Notes: a model not told the origin generated them from the sequence alone. 64,000 nt of DNA from DATBRV01 sp036560145 (GCA_036560145.1 DATBRV010000112.1:69676-133675); one strand, 5' to 3'. Counted from the stretch's first letter, positions 18,339 to 27,133 are shown. Translations and numbers: made by a program.

Positions 18339-18341
18339 GCC
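18299..18341 (+). repeat. 43-bp direct repeat, copy B
   Basis: Partner of 16596..16638, same orientation, four mismatches. It ends 55 bp before the glycosyltransferase start. Confidence 0.8.
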
Positions 18342-18396
18342 GCTGGCGGCGCAGCCTCGCAGTGTAGTATCGACCGATTCGGGGCCCCTCGAGCCG

Positions 18397-20088
18397 ATGA
18401 CATCGAAATCGAAATTGCAGCTCTCTCGCGCCCTGGCGCCGCTTGCGCTCGGGTCGCTCTGGCTCCTGATGATCGTCCTCGTGAACCCGCGAGGCGACTT
18501 CCCGTTGGGCGACGATTGGTCCTATGCGCGCAGCGTGAGCGGCCTGCTGGAGACGGGCCAGTATCGCTTGCACGGCTGGACGGCGATGACGCTCTTGACG
18601 CAGGTCCTGTGGGGAGCCGGATTCTCCCTCCTGTTCGGCGGCTTCTCCTTCGAGATCCTGCGCGCATCCACGCTCACGCTCGGCCTGGTAGCCGTGGTCG
18701 CCGTCTACGGGCTGTTTCGGGAAGCCGGCGCTCGCAAGCTCGTCGCCTTCGTCGCCGCGGCGTCGCTCGCGGTCAACCCGATTTTTTTTTCGCTCTCCTT
18801 CACGTTCATGTCGGACGTGCCCTTCGCCGCATTCGCCGCGCTCTCCCTGGCTTGTTACGCCCGGGCGTTGCGCCTTGCCTCGCCTGGGATGATCGTGCTG
18901 GGAACGGCCCTCTCCGTTGCCTCCGTGCTCGTGCGTCAGCTCGGGCTCGTGATTCCGATCGCGTTCTGCATGGCATGGCTCGTCCGCCATCGGATGCGCG
19001 TCAGGAGCCTCCCGAGGGCGGTTCTGCCAACCCTGCTTTCGGTGTTGGCGCTGGTCGGTCATCAGCGTTGGCTCGCGGCTCATGGGGGCGTCCCGGCGCG
19101 ATACGTTTCTCTCGGCGCACGTTTCGAGCAAGCGTGGTCGGGAGGCCTCGAGGCGGCGACCGCGACGACGCTCTGGAACATCGCCGGAATCGCGATCTAT
19201 CTGGGTTTCTTCGTGCTGCCGGTGGCGGTGCTCGCGATTCCTTCGGCGCGCAAGGCACGCTGGGGGTTGTTCGCGGGCTGGTTGATCGCATCGGCCGGCT
19301 TGACCGGAATCCTGGCGTGGCAGCATCGGATGCTTCCCTTCCTCGGGAACATCTTGTCCCGCCGCGGCGTCGGGGCGTTCACCCTGCGTGGCGTCCTGGA
19401 GACGGGCCTCGGGAATCAGTTGGAGAAGATGCCCTCGTGGATGGCGGTCGCAGCGACTCTTGCGTCGCTGGTTTCAGCCGGGGTATTGGCGTATTTCAGC
19501 CTGGTCTTCGCCCTCCGTCTGGTCCGCCGGATCCGCCGGGGTCGCTCTTGCGAGGCGGCGTCGCGGATCGCGCTTGCTCTCGCATTCTCGGCGCCGTATG
19601 TCGCGCTGATCATGACCGGGTGGCTCTTCGACCGTTACATCCTCCCGCTCGCCGTGATGGCGCCGCTGGCGCTCGCAGCCCCCGCAGCCCGAGGCGCGCG
19701 GCGCCCAGCGCTTCTGATGATCTCTTTCGCGCTGTTGCTGGGCCTGGCGGGCTTCTCCGTGGCAGCGACCCATGATTACCTGGCCTGGAACCGCGCCCGT
19801 TGGGCCGCACTGGGCGAATTGGCGAGCCAGGGTGTTCCAGCTTCCGCGATCGACGGCGGCTTCGAATTCAACGGGAGCAGGCTATACCGCGAGGGTTACC
19901 AGGAGATCCCGGGAAAGAGCTGGTGGTGGGTCCAGGATGACGAGTACGTGATCGCGTTCGCTCCGCTTCCGGGCTACCGCGTGGTGAACCGGCATCCCTG
20001 GGACAGATGGCTCGTCCGCCGTCAGGAGCTGATCTACACACTCCATCGCGTAGAAGCAGGGGCTCCCATGCGTGGCGATCCCTCGTGA
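18397..20088 (+). CDS. Polytopic membrane glycosyltransferase-type protein (GT39/ArnT-like)
   Basis: A 563-aa inner-membrane protein with about a dozen TM helices. The first periplasmic loop carries GDDWSYARSV, the Asp-rich acidic motif expected of GT-C glycosyltransferases that use polyprenyl-phosphate sugars. The C-terminal ~110 residues form a soluble periplasmic domain (DGGFEFNGSRLYREGYQE...). A run of nine T at 18782-18790 lies in frame in the Ile-Phe-Phe-Ser region. The next gene follows within 8 nt and has the same architecture, so the two probably work in one envelope-glycan pathway. Donor and acceptor are unknown. Confidence 0.75.
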   Translation: MTSKSKLQLSRALAPLALGSLWLLMIVLVNPRGDFPLGDDWSYARSVSGLLETGQYRLHGWTAMTLLTQVLWGAGFSLLFGGFSFEILRASTLTLGLVAVVAVYGLFREAGARKLVAFVAAASLAVNPIFFSLSFTFMSDVPFAAFAALSLACYARALRLASPGMIVLGTALSVASVLVRQLGLVIPIAFCMAWLVRHRMRVRSLPRAVLPTLLSVLALVGHQRWLAAHGGVPARYVSLGARFEQAWSGGLEAATATTLWNIAGIAIYLGFFVLPVAVLAIPSARKARWGLFAGWLIASAGLTGILAWQHRMLPFLGNILSRRGVGAFTLRGVLETGLGNQLEKMPSWMAVAATLASLVSAGVLAYFSLVFALRLVRRIRRGRSCEAASRIALALAFSAPYVALIMTGWLFDRYILPLAVMAPLALAAPAARGARRPALLMISFALLLGLAGFSVAATHDYLAWNRARWAALGELASQGVPASAIDGGFEFNGSRLYREGYQEIPGKSWWWVQDDEYVIAFAPLPGYRVVNRHPWDRWLVRRQELIYTLHRVEAGAPMRGDPS

Positions 20089-20095
20089 TTCCTTC

Positions 20096-21517
20096 ATGTC
20101 CAGGTCGTGGCGGCTCTTCCTGCTCGTGGGCGTCGTCTTCGTCTATTACGACTCGATCGCCACGCACGGCACCCACCGCTACGACCTTCAGAAGATCCAT
20201 CGCGGCAAATACAACCACCTGACGAACGCGATCCTGGCGGGGCGGCTCGACGTCCCGGTCGTGATCCCGCCCGAGCTGGCCGCGGACCCCTACAACTTTT
20301 CCGCTCACGGCGACCTGATCTTCGCACTCCGGTTGCTCGACTATTCCTACTACCAGGGCAAGGTCTACGTCTTCAACGGCATCACGCCGGTCCTGACGCT
20401 CTACGCGCCCTACCGGATCCTCTCGAATGGCCTCCGGCTGCCCGACCGGCTCGCCGCGTTGGTCTTCTGTTTCGGGGGATTCCTGTGGGCGGCCGCGCTG
20501 TTCCTCGACGTGCGGAGCCGGTATTTCCCGGAGACTCCGGAAGCGATGGCCCTGACGGTCTGCGCCGTCCTGGGCTTCGCCAACGTCGCGCCTTTCCTGA
20601 TCCAGGCGTCGCGCGTCTACGAGCTGGCGATCGCGGCGGGCGTCTTCTTCCTGACCGGGGGCGCCTACTGGCTCGTTTCGAGCTTCCGCGGCGGCGGGGT
20701 CTCTTCCGGGCGGCTGCTCTGGGCGGGCCTGTTCATGGGCCTGGCTCTGGGATGCCGCGCCCATTTCCTGCTGCCTTCGGGCGTCTTCCTGCTGTTTGCG
20801 GCGCGCCGTCTCCGCCTCCGCCAGCTCCTGCATCTGGCGGCGCCGTTCGCGGCCTGCGTTGCGCTGTTGCTCCTCTACAACTGGGCGCGCTTCGGCGACG
20901 TTCTCGAATTCGGGCAGCACTACCAGCTGTCCCTGATCAACGACCACCAGGGTCAGAAGCTCTTCGGATGGACGAATTTCCTGGCGGGACTTTATTTCTT
21001 CACGCTCCTCCCGTTCTCCATCAGCTCTACCTATCCCTACGCGCATCTGAGCCCGCCGGCGGCCCCGGCGTTCCTACGGTTGCCCGCGGACGGGACGTAC
21101 GGACTCGAGATTTCGGCCGGAGCGTTGACGGCGATCCCGTTCCTGGCGCTGCTTCTCGCCGGTCCGCTCCTGCTTGGCTCGCTTCGTCTTCGAAGCTCCG
21201 GCTTCGCGGGCGACAGCCGGCCGGAGCGACACAAGGTGGTGTTTCCCCGGTTCGAGTTCGGCGCGACCACCTTGGCCGGCGCATCGATCCTCGTGTTCCT
21301 TTCCTTCTACCGCTACATCAGCATGAGGTACCTGGCGGATTACGCCACGCTGCTGATCCTCGCTTCCGGCTGGATCTGGCTGTTCATGGACGGCCGTCTC
21401 CGCCAGGAGGCCGGCTGGCTGCGCAGCGGATGGCGCCTGTCCGGCTGTCTGCTGGCGGCCGCCAGCATCGCCTTCGGGATCGCCTTCGCGATCCGCGGCT
21501 ATCCGTACGACGGATGA
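20096..21517 (+). CDS. Polytopic membrane protein, glycosyltransferase-like
   Basis: A 473-aa integral membrane protein with roughly ten hydrophobic helices. The first loop has YYDSIATHGTHRYDLQKIHRGKYNHL and an SAHGDLIFALRLLDYSYYQGK stretch, Tyr- and His-rich, without a clear GT-C DxD motif. ATG 20096 lies 8 nt after the upstream stop; a GTG at 20072 would overlap that gene and is possible. It is likely co-transcribed with the preceding gene. No exact family is recognised. Confidence 0.65.
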   Translation: MSRSWRLFLLVGVVFVYYDSIATHGTHRYDLQKIHRGKYNHLTNAILAGRLDVPVVIPPELAADPYNFSAHGDLIFALRLLDYSYYQGKVYVFNGITPVLTLYAPYRILSNGLRLPDRLAALVFCFGGFLWAAALFLDVRSRYFPETPEAMALTVCAVLGFANVAPFLIQASRVYELAIAAGVFFLTGGAYWLVSSFRGGGVSSGRLLWAGLFMGLALGCRAHFLLPSGVFLLFAARRLRLRQLLHLAAPFAACVALLLLYNWARFGDVLEFGQHYQLSLINDHQGQKLFGWTNFLAGLYFFTLLPFSISSTYPYAHLSPPAAPAFLRLPADGTYGLEISAGALTAIPFLALLLAGPLLLGSLRLRSSGFAGDSRPERHKVVFPRFEFGATTLAGASILVFLSFYRYISMRYLADYATLLILASGWIWLFMDGRLRQEAGWLRSGWRLSGCLLAAASIAFGIAFAIRGYPYDG

Positions 21518-21590
21518 CGGTCTGGCAGCGCGAGCGATAGCGGAAGCGTAACCAGATGATTCTACAGGAAAATTTTACATCTTCCAAAAT

Positions 21591-21630
21591 ATATCAATTG
21601 TAATTGACATATCTAATCTGATTGATGTAT
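21591..21630. promoter_or_regulatory. AT-rich operator/promoter region for ArsR-type repressor
   Basis: Within a stretch that is markedly AT-rich (from about 21555) lies the perfect palindrome TCAATT-GT-AATTGA (21594..21607) flanked by ATA/CATAT, followed by a related ATTGAT half-site at 21621. ArsR/SmtB repressors bind this kind of ATCAA...TTGAT element. It lies 33 nt before the regulator start, so autoregulation is expected. Confidence 0.6.
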
Positions 21631-21640
21631 ATGGCTGAGT

Positions 21641-22435
21641 GTGAGTGCGCAGCAAGCTCGCGCGGATGTCGCCCCGCCGGAGTTCCTCCAGCTGGCCGGG
21701 CATCCCCTGCGTTGGCGCCTCCTGGCCGAGCTGGCCCGGAGCGACCGCATGGTGCACGAGCTGAGCGACTTGGTTGGCGAGCCCCAGAACCTGATCTCGT
21801 ACCACCTGGGCAAGCTGCGGGATGGGCGCCTGGTATCTGCGCGGCGCAGCTCCGCCGATCGCCGGGACGCCTACTACACGGTGGATCTGGCCCGTATCGG
21901 TGGCCTGTTGTCGGCCACCGGTGGCGCGCTCCACCCTGGTCTTCGCCTCACCCGAGCTTCGCCCGAGGATGCTGCGCCAGCTGCGGTGAGGGTGTTGTTC
22001 CTGTGCACCGGCAACAGCGCGCGTTCCCTGATGGCCGAGGCGCTCGCCAGGGCCCGGTCGGGTGGGGTCATCGAGGCGTACAGCGCGGGTAGCCATCCCA
22101 AGCCCGTGCACCCCAACGCGGTGCGGGTGATGCGAGACGAGCATGGCCTCGACCTGGCCGGTCAGACCTCCAAACACCTGGACGTGTTCGTCGACCAGCA
22201 TTTCGACTGCGTGATCAGCCTGTGCGACCGGGTGCGTGAGGTGTGCCCCGAGTTCCCCGGCCACCCCGAGACCATCCACTGGAGCATCGCCAACCCCGCG
22301 GCCGGCGATGCGGATGACGACGCCAGCTACCCCGCGTTCCAGCAGACGGCCGCCGAGCTGGAGACCCGCATCGGGTTCCTGCTCGCCGTGCTCGCCGATC
22401 GACGACCGCGTCCTCACCCCAAGGAGAAGCCGTGA
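21641..22435 (+). CDS. ArsR-family regulator fused to LMW phosphatase / arsenate-reductase-like domain
   Basis: A 264-aa two-domain protein. Residues ~10-90 form an ArsR-type winged helix (HPLRWRLLAELARSDRMVHELSDLVGEPQNLISYHLGKLRDGRLV). Residues ~118-250 form a low-molecular-weight tyrosine phosphatase/ArsC fold with the P-loop VLFLCTGNSARS (Cys-x5-Arg). It could therefore sense and reduce arsenate in one polypeptide, or couple DNA binding to a phosphatase-like sensor. No obvious inducer cysteines are seen in the helix-turn-helix part. The GTG start sits just after the AT-rich operator, and GTGA overlap couples it to the VOC gene. Such fusions are, from memory, known mainly in actinobacteria. 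Confidence 0.87.
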   Translation: MSAQQARADVAPPEFLQLAGHPLRWRLLAELARSDRMVHELSDLVGEPQNLISYHLGKLRDGRLVSARRSSADRRDAYYTVDLARIGGLLSATGGALHPGLRLTRASPEDAAPAAVRVLFLCTGNSARSLMAEALARARSGGVIEAYSAGSHPKPVHPNAVRVMRDEHGLDLAGQTSKHLDVFVDQHFDCVISLCDRVREVCPEFPGHPETIHWSIANPAAGDADDDASYPAFQQTAAELETRIGFLLAVLADRRPRPHPKEKP

Positions 22436-22824
22436 CCGATCCCAGTCAGACCGTGAACGTCCGCTACCTGGTCGACAATGTCGACGAAGCCATCGCGTTC
22501 TACACGAAGTTCCTCGACTTCAAGGTTCTGACGAGCTTCGTGCCCGCGTTCGCCGACGTCGCCCGCGGCAACCTCCGGCTGCTGCTCAGCGGACCGACCA
22601 GCTCCGCGGGGCGGCCCATGCCGGATGGCACCAGGCCGCGACCCGGCGGCTGGAACCGCATCCACCTCATCGTCGACGACATCGATGCCGAAGTGGCCCG
22701 ACTCCGCGGCGCCGGTGCACGCTTCCGCAACGACATCCTCGCAGGACCGGGCGGCAAGCAGATCCTGCTGCAGGATCCTTCGGGCAACGTGGTCGAGCTC
22801 TTCCAACCCGCCGCACGAAATTGA
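22432..22824 (+). CDS. VOC (glyoxalase/bleomycin-resistance) superfamily protein
   Basis: A 130-aa single VOC module: VRYLVDNVDEAIAFYTKFLDFKV, then NRIHLIVDDIDAEVARLRGAGARF and a terminal LQDPSGNVVELFQP. His in RIHLIV and Glu in VVELF are the expected metal ligands, but the first-half metal residue is unclear. Its position directly behind the ArsR fusion suggests a lyase acting on an organoarsenical or other toxic electrophile, by analogy with ArsI, though the ArsI cysteine pair is not visible. The start is GTG overlapping the previous stop. Confidence 0.85.
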   Translation: MTDPSQTVNVRYLVDNVDEAIAFYTKFLDFKVLTSFVPAFADVARGNLRLLLSGPTSSAGRPMPDGTRPRPGGWNRIHLIVDDIDAEVARLRGAGARFRNDILAGPGGKQILLQDPSGNVVELFQPAARN

Positions 22825-22835
22825 CGGGACACACG

Positions 22836-23525
22836 ATGGCGAAACAAACGCTACCGACCCGGGCGCTGCTGGCGTGCGGCGCCGTGGCCGGCCCGTTGTA
22901 CGTGGCGGTGACGATGGCCCAGGCGCTGACCCGCGACGGCTTCGACCTGAGGCAACACCGCTTCACTTTGCTGACGATCGGGGACCTCGGCTGGATCCAC
23001 CAGTCGAACATGCTGCTGGTCGGGGTGCTGACGGTGCTGCTCGCGGTCGGCGTGCGCCGGATGCTGCGGACGGGCCGGGGCGCGGTGTGGGGGCCTCGGC
23101 TGCTAGGACTTTTCGGGATGGCCTACATCATCGGCGGCATGTTTACGGCGGACCCGGTGGCCGGCTTCCCGCCCGGCACGACACCGGAGATGGTGCAGAC
23201 CACCTGGCAAGGGGCCGTCCAGAACGCCTCGCGTGGGGCCAGCTCCCTCCTCCTCGTCGCGGCGAGCCTGGTGATCGCGGGGTGGTTCGCCGCCGAGGGG
23301 CGCCGGGGCTGGGCCTGGTTCTACGGCGCCGCCATCCCCATGGTGTTCGCGGCCCTGACCGCCGTCGGCTTCGCCATCGGCATCAACCCCGCCGCCCCGG
23401 CCTTCCTCGCGACGCCCTGGATCTGGGTGACGGCGCTGGCCGTACACATGTACCGACTTGCAGTAACGCGACGTAGTGACGTTCCGGCACGCCAGGGAAC
23501 GAGGCGTACGCCGGTAGCCGCCTGA
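22836..23525 (+). CDS. DUF998-family membrane protein
   Basis: A 229-aa protein with about six TM segments and the DUF998 pattern: an early GPLYVAVT helix, FDLRQHRFTLLTIGDLGWIHQ, and the GGMFTADPVAGFPPGT loop. The biochemical role of the family is unknown. It lies 11 nt after the VOC gene, so the three genes form one probable operon behind the ArsR-type operator. Confidence 0.78.
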   Translation: MAKQTLPTRALLACGAVAGPLYVAVTMAQALTRDGFDLRQHRFTLLTIGDLGWIHQSNMLLVGVLTVLLAVGVRRMLRTGRGAVWGPRLLGLFGMAYIIGGMFTADPVAGFPPGTTPEMVQTTWQGAVQNASRGASSLLLVAASLVIAGWFAAEGRRGWAWFYGAAIPMVFAALTAVGFAIGINPAAPAFLATPWIWVTALAVHMYRLAVTRRSDVPARQGTRRTPVAA

Positions 23526-23592
23526 CGAAGGGAACCTCCAGCAAACCCGAGGCGGCTCACCGGTCGGGTCTGCCGCACGGAGCGAGTTCGAG

Positions 23593-24039
23593 ATGGACAA
23601 GTTCGCCGCAGCTGGGCTCGGCTTTCTGCTTGCGGTTTTGTGGTTCGATTTGATGTTCGACACACAGACACGAGCGTACGCGGGCGACTTGCCGCCGGAA
23701 GTGCTCGCTTCGATCTCAGGCTATTACCGGCGAGTCACCACCGATGCCCATCCGATGAACCGCCTGGTCGCATCGGTGATGGTCCTGACCCTCGCGGCGA
23801 TCGGCGTACAGGCCGCGCAGGGAGGAAAGCGCTGGTGGGTCGCCTGGGTTTCGCTCGCGATCGTCGGTCTGGGTGTCGTGCTCACCCTCACCCGCACCGT
23901 CCCGAATGCCGTGCGTCTCGGCAGCGCCGTGGATACGCTCGCCGTGCAGTCCAGCCTGGCGCGCGCGATCTACCACGATCATCTGTTCAGCTTCGCGCGA
24001 ACGACCCTGGTGCTTGGCCTGCAGCTATTCGCCAAATAG
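23593..24039 (+). CDS. Four-TM membrane protein of unknown function
   Basis: A 148-aa protein with TM helices at about 5-22, 60-78, 84-102 and 127-145. The segment LTRTVPNAVRLGSAVDTLAVQSSLARAIYHDHLFSFARTTLVL includes a VPN and an HDH motif reminiscent of the anthrone-oxygenase-like DUF1772 group, but the match is weak. It lies 67 nt after the DUF998 gene and may belong to the same transferred block. Confidence 0.6.
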   Translation: MDKFAAAGLGFLLAVLWFDLMFDTQTRAYAGDLPPEVLASISGYYRRVTTDAHPMNRLVASVMVLTLAAIGVQAAQGGKRWWVAWVSLAIVGLGVVLTLTRTVPNAVRLGSAVDTLAVQSSLARAIYHDHLFSFARTTLVLGLQLFAK

Positions 24040-24143
24040 AGTTCCAAGAAGGCTGGCCTTCCCGCGCCGTCGGTGTTGGCTGCTGGCCCGGATCCCCGAA
24101 ATCCAGCTGGATCGATCTGCGGGAGCATGGTTGCGCTGGCGGC

Positions 24144-25073
24144 TCAGCGCTTGCGAAGGACGACGGCGGTCTGGAACCCGAGATGGGCGCGGAACCGGAT
24201 GTCGATCACTTCAAACCATTTGCTCCAGCGTGAGCGAACATAGTCGCTGCTGACGAAGACGTTGCAGTTGTATTCGATGCTGTTCGAGAAATCGAAGACC
24301 ATCCGCTGCGCTGGCATTCTCGTTGCAACGTAGGTGGCAACGAACGACGGGTTGCGGCTCAGGGTTTTGAGCAGATTCGGGCGGCTCGACAGGTTTCCCC
24401 AACAATCCTCGGAATGGACGGTCAGGACGGCGTGTCCTCCCGGCGCGAGTACGCGATTGATCTCTGCGAGCCAGCCGCTTTCGTAGGCGTCGATGTGAGT
24501 GAAGACGGACAGCGCAACGCAAAGCGTGATCGAGTCATCGGCCAGGGGAAAATGGGGATACGGGCTGACCTTTACGCCGCGCACCGACGAACCGAAGTGG
24601 TTGTCCACCCAATCGACATTGCGCAGATTCAGATCGGCAATCGTCGTCAGACTATCCGGATGGTGCAACGCAATGTGGCGGGCCAAGCGTCCGGTCGCAC
24701 CACCAAAATCAAGAACGGTCTTGAAGGACGATGCAGGGACCATCGACTCGATGGCGCGAAGGTCCGCAGCTCCACTGAGCCAGTATGTGAGCGCGTGTGT
24801 CGAGTATCCTTCGGCATCCTCCGGGGCTGGTATCGGAACTTCGTCGCGTTTGACGGCGTCGAGAATCGCCGGATCGTCCAGCAGACGCTTCCGCTCTGGC
24901 TCGACGCCGGCGCACGCGTCGGAATCCGAAACCAGGTCTCGCACCACGCCGAGTGTTGGCGCCTCTGCGCAGTGCCGTTCGAACCCGCTGGGCATGTGTG
25001 TCGAGATTTCGATGGGACCAATCAATCGCCGCACCAGGCGGCGAGTGGGCGAAAGCAAGTTGCGTATGAGCAT
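24144..25073 (-). CDS. Class I SAM-dependent methyltransferase
   Basis: A 309-aa protein starting at ATG 25073 with GGCAGGA upstream; an in-frame start at 25148 would extend it without SD support. Rossmann motifs are VLDFGGATGRLARHIA (SAM loop; the usual second Gly is Ala), TIADLNLRNVDWV, LCVALSVFTHID and VLAPGGHAVLTVHSEDCWG. The pattern is that of sugar or small-molecule methyltransferases in surface-glycan clusters. Base composition is clearly lower in GC than the neighbours, suggesting acquisition. The substrate is unknown. Confidence 0.82.
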   Translation of the reverse strand: MLIRNLLSPTRRLVRRLIGPIEISTHMPSGFERHCAEAPTLGVVRDLVSDSDACAGVEPERKRLLDDPAILDAVKRDEVPIPAPEDAEGYSTHALTYWLSGAADLRAIESMVPASSFKTVLDFGGATGRLARHIALHHPDSLTTIADLNLRNVDWVDNHFGSSVRGVKVSPYPHFPLADDSITLCVALSVFTHIDAYESGWLAEINRVLAPGGHAVLTVHSEDCWGNLSSRPNLLKTLSRNPSFVATYVATRMPAQRMVFDFSNSIEYNCNVFVSSDYVRSRWSKWFEVIDIRFRAHLGFQTAVVLRKR

Positions 25074-25140
25074 TACAAATCCTGCCAGTCTCGATTGGTT
25101 CTGTAAAGCCACACATCGGACCTTCCTGAGCTGACTCGCT

Positions 25141-25395
25141 TCATCCACCCACCCCCCGCAGCACGCGATCGGCCATCTGTCCCAGCGTGTCCATGGCTTC
25201 CGTGGTGAGGTCGTTGTCCGGAATCTGGACGCCGAACTCCTTTTCGATGAACACGCCCAGGTAGGCGAGGGCCATCGAGTCCATGATGCCGCCGGTGATG
25301 AGCGGCTCGTCGTCGCGCAGCGAAAGGTTCGGCTGCTTCACGATCTTGTGGCAGATGAAGAGGCGCAGTCGCTCGATCACGTCGTCGCGCGTCAC
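25141..25395 (-). CDS. Acyl carrier protein (DltC-like)
   Basis: An 84-aa carrier protein starting at GTG 25395, 1 nt after the AMP-ligase stop. The phosphopantetheine attachment Ser40 lies in GGIMDSMAL, the DSM form typical of DltC-type carriers rather than DSLD/DSLS of fatty-acid ACP. Four-helix topology fits, with FGVQIPDNDLTTEAMDTL as helix III/IV. It should be loaded by the adjacent fatty-acyl-AMP ligase and deliver acyl groups to the MBOAT protein. Confidence 0.85.
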   Translation of the reverse strand: MTRDDVIERLRLFICHKIVKQPNLSLRDDEPLITGGIMDSMALAYLGVFIEKEFGVQIPDNDLTTEAMDTLGQMADRVLRGVGG

Positions 25396-25396
25396 G

Positions 25397-27133
25397 TCAG
25401 TTCCCGATCGTCTCGCCGAAGTGTTGCAGATAGCGCTCGCGGCTGGCCGCGCGCGGCAGCTTGCCGCTGCTCGTCTTGGTGATCCAGCCGCGCTCGACGA
25501 AGCGGACGGCGCTGACGGGGGTCCCGAGCCCCTCCAGGACGGCCTTGCGCAAGGCGCGTTCGACGGCTCCGGCGCCTCCTTCCGGCAGCGGCTCGCGCAG
25601 CTCGGCGACGACGACGATGCGCTCCGTGCCGGTCTCGGCATCGGCCACCCCGAAGGCGACCGCTCGCCCGGCCTGGATGCCGGGGGTGCGGTCGGCGATG
25701 GCTTCCACGTCCTCGGGGCTGATGTTCGCGCCGCGAACGATGATGAGATCCTTCTTGCGGCCGCAGATGTAGAGCTCGCCGCCGGCGAGGTAGCCGAGGT
25801 CCCCGCTCCTGAACCAACCGTCGCGCATCGCGGCCGCCGTCAGGTCGGGGCGCAGGTGGTAACCCTCGAACAGATGCGGGCTGCGCACGAGAATCTCTCC
25901 CACCTCCCGCTCGGGAAGCCGGCGACCCTGCTCGTCGGCAATCGCCACCTCGGCCCCGGCGAATCCCGAGCCGTTGCTGACGAAGGCGACCGCGCCCGCG
26001 GCAGAGGGGGGCAGGGGATTCGCGATCCGGCGCGTCTGTAGATCGGCGGCCGAGATCCGGTCCACCCGTGGCCGCCCGCGGGAGAGGGTGGCGGTCAGGA
26101 CGTTCTCCGCCATGCCGTAGCCGGCACGGATGGCTTCGCTGCGCATTCCACAGGGCTCGAGCCGCGCGCTGAAGGCGGCGATCGAATCCTCGCGCACCGG
26201 CTCCGCGCCATTGGCGCAGTGGCGCCACGCGCTCAGGTCGAGTCCCTCCAGATCGGCGTCGCGGACGGTCCGGGCCATGTGGCTGAAGGCGAAGTTCGGC
26301 ATCCAGGTCAGCGTGCCCTTGAAGTCGTGCATGGCGCGCAGCATGACGACCGGGGCGCGCACCCAATGGGCCGGTGACATCAGCACGGTCGAGATGCCCT
26401 GGAAGAGTGGAAAGAGCAGCCCGGTGATCACGCCGAGGTCGTGGTAGAGCGGAAGCCAGCTGACGATTACGTCCCGCTGCGTCACCTCGAGGTCGAGCGC
26501 CAGACCCTGGAGGAAGCTCAGCACCGCCGCATGCGATACGCGCACGCCCTTCTGGCCGCCGGTGGTTCCGCTGGTGAACTGGATCAGCGCCGCCGATTCC
26601 TGGCCCACGGAAGCCGGAACGGACCAGGTTTCGGCCACGCCCGCGAGCATCGACGTATCGATGACCTCACAGACGCTCCGTAGCGCGTCGCCGAGCGGCG
26701 CGGCAAGAAAGCCCGGACAGATCACGGCGCGCGCCTCCGCCGCGGCGGCGAGGCGACGCACCCGCTCGACCTGCGCCGCGACGGCTGCCTGGTCGGTGAC
26801 ATACGGCAGGATCGCCGGGATCGCCGCTCCATAGATGGCGCCGAGAAAGATCGACAACAGATCGGGGGAGTACGGAAGCGCCAGCAGCACGAGCTCGCCC
26901 GAGGCGATTCCATGCCGCCGCAGCGCATGCGCCCTTCCCATGGCGGAGCGGTGCAGCTCTCCCGCCTGGATCGATGCGCGGCTGCCGTCTTCCCCGATCC
27001 ACACCACGGCTGCGCGCGTCGCGTCTCGAGCGACCGCCGCGTCGATCGCCGCGAAGAGCGTCGACTTCGACTCGGTTCGCCTCAATCCGTTTCCCCGTGC
27101 CTTCCCGGTGAGATCCAGGCTAGAACTCTTCAT
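25397..27133 (-). CDS. Fatty-acyl-AMP ligase-type AMP-binding enzyme
   Basis: A 578-aa adenylate-forming enzyme. A3 motif FTSGTTGGQKGVRVSH, SWLPLYHDLGVI (typical of FAAL-type ligases), GYGMAEN, DGWFRSGDLGYL and KKDLIIVRGANISPEDVE are present, plus a C-terminal TSSGKLPR lysine. FAALs activate fatty acids as acyl-AMP for direct transfer to a carrier protein rather than CoA. Here the carrier gene follows immediately. It starts 14 nt inside the MBOAT gene end. The acyl chain is unknown. Confidence 0.88.
   Translation of the reverse strand: MKSSSLDLTGKARGNGLRRTESKSTLFAAIDAAVARDATRAAVVWIGEDGSRASIQAGELHRSAMGRAHALRRHGIASGELVLLALPYSPDLLSIFLGAIYGAAIPAILPYVTDQAAVAAQVERVRRLAAAAEARAVICPGFLAAPLGDALRSVCEVIDTSMLAGVAETWSVPASVGQESAALIQFTSGTTGGQKGVRVSHAAVLSFLQGLALDLEVTQRDVIVSWLPLYHDLGVITGLLFPLFQGISTVLMSPAHWVRAPVVMLRAMHDFKGTLTWMPNFAFSHMARTVRDADLEGLDLSAWRHCANGAEPVREDSIAAFSARLEPCGMRSEAIRAGYGMAENVLTATLSRGRPRVDRISAADLQTRRIANPLPPSAAGAVAFVSNGSGFAGAEVAIADEQGRRLPEREVGEILVRSPHLFEGYHLRPDLTAAAMRDGWFRSGDLGYLAGGELYICGRKKDLIIVRGANISPEDVEAIADRTPGIQAGRAVAFGVADAETGTERIVVVAELREPLPEGGAGAVERALRKAVLEGLGTPVSAVRFVERGWITKTSSGKLPRAASRERYLQHFGETIGN

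Larger units (their letters stand above)
17985..18396. other. 412-bp gap with gene remnant
   Basis: Leader region of the minus-strand propeller gene (AGGAGG ribosome site at its start) running into non-coding sequence of lower GC. Apart from the hydrolase-gene remnant and copy B of the repeat I see no intact gene. Short frames here have no credible starts or family features. Confidence 0.6.

Noticed and set aside
18782..18790. Run of nine T as a possible programmed frameshift or terminator
   Set aside because: The reading frame continues intact through Ile-Phe-Phe-Ser with TM helices on both sides, and no stem precedes it.
24965..24985. GTTCGAA-type motif resembling a tRNA T-loop
   Set aside because: It lies inside the methyltransferase coding sequence and there is no acceptor or anticodon stem around it.
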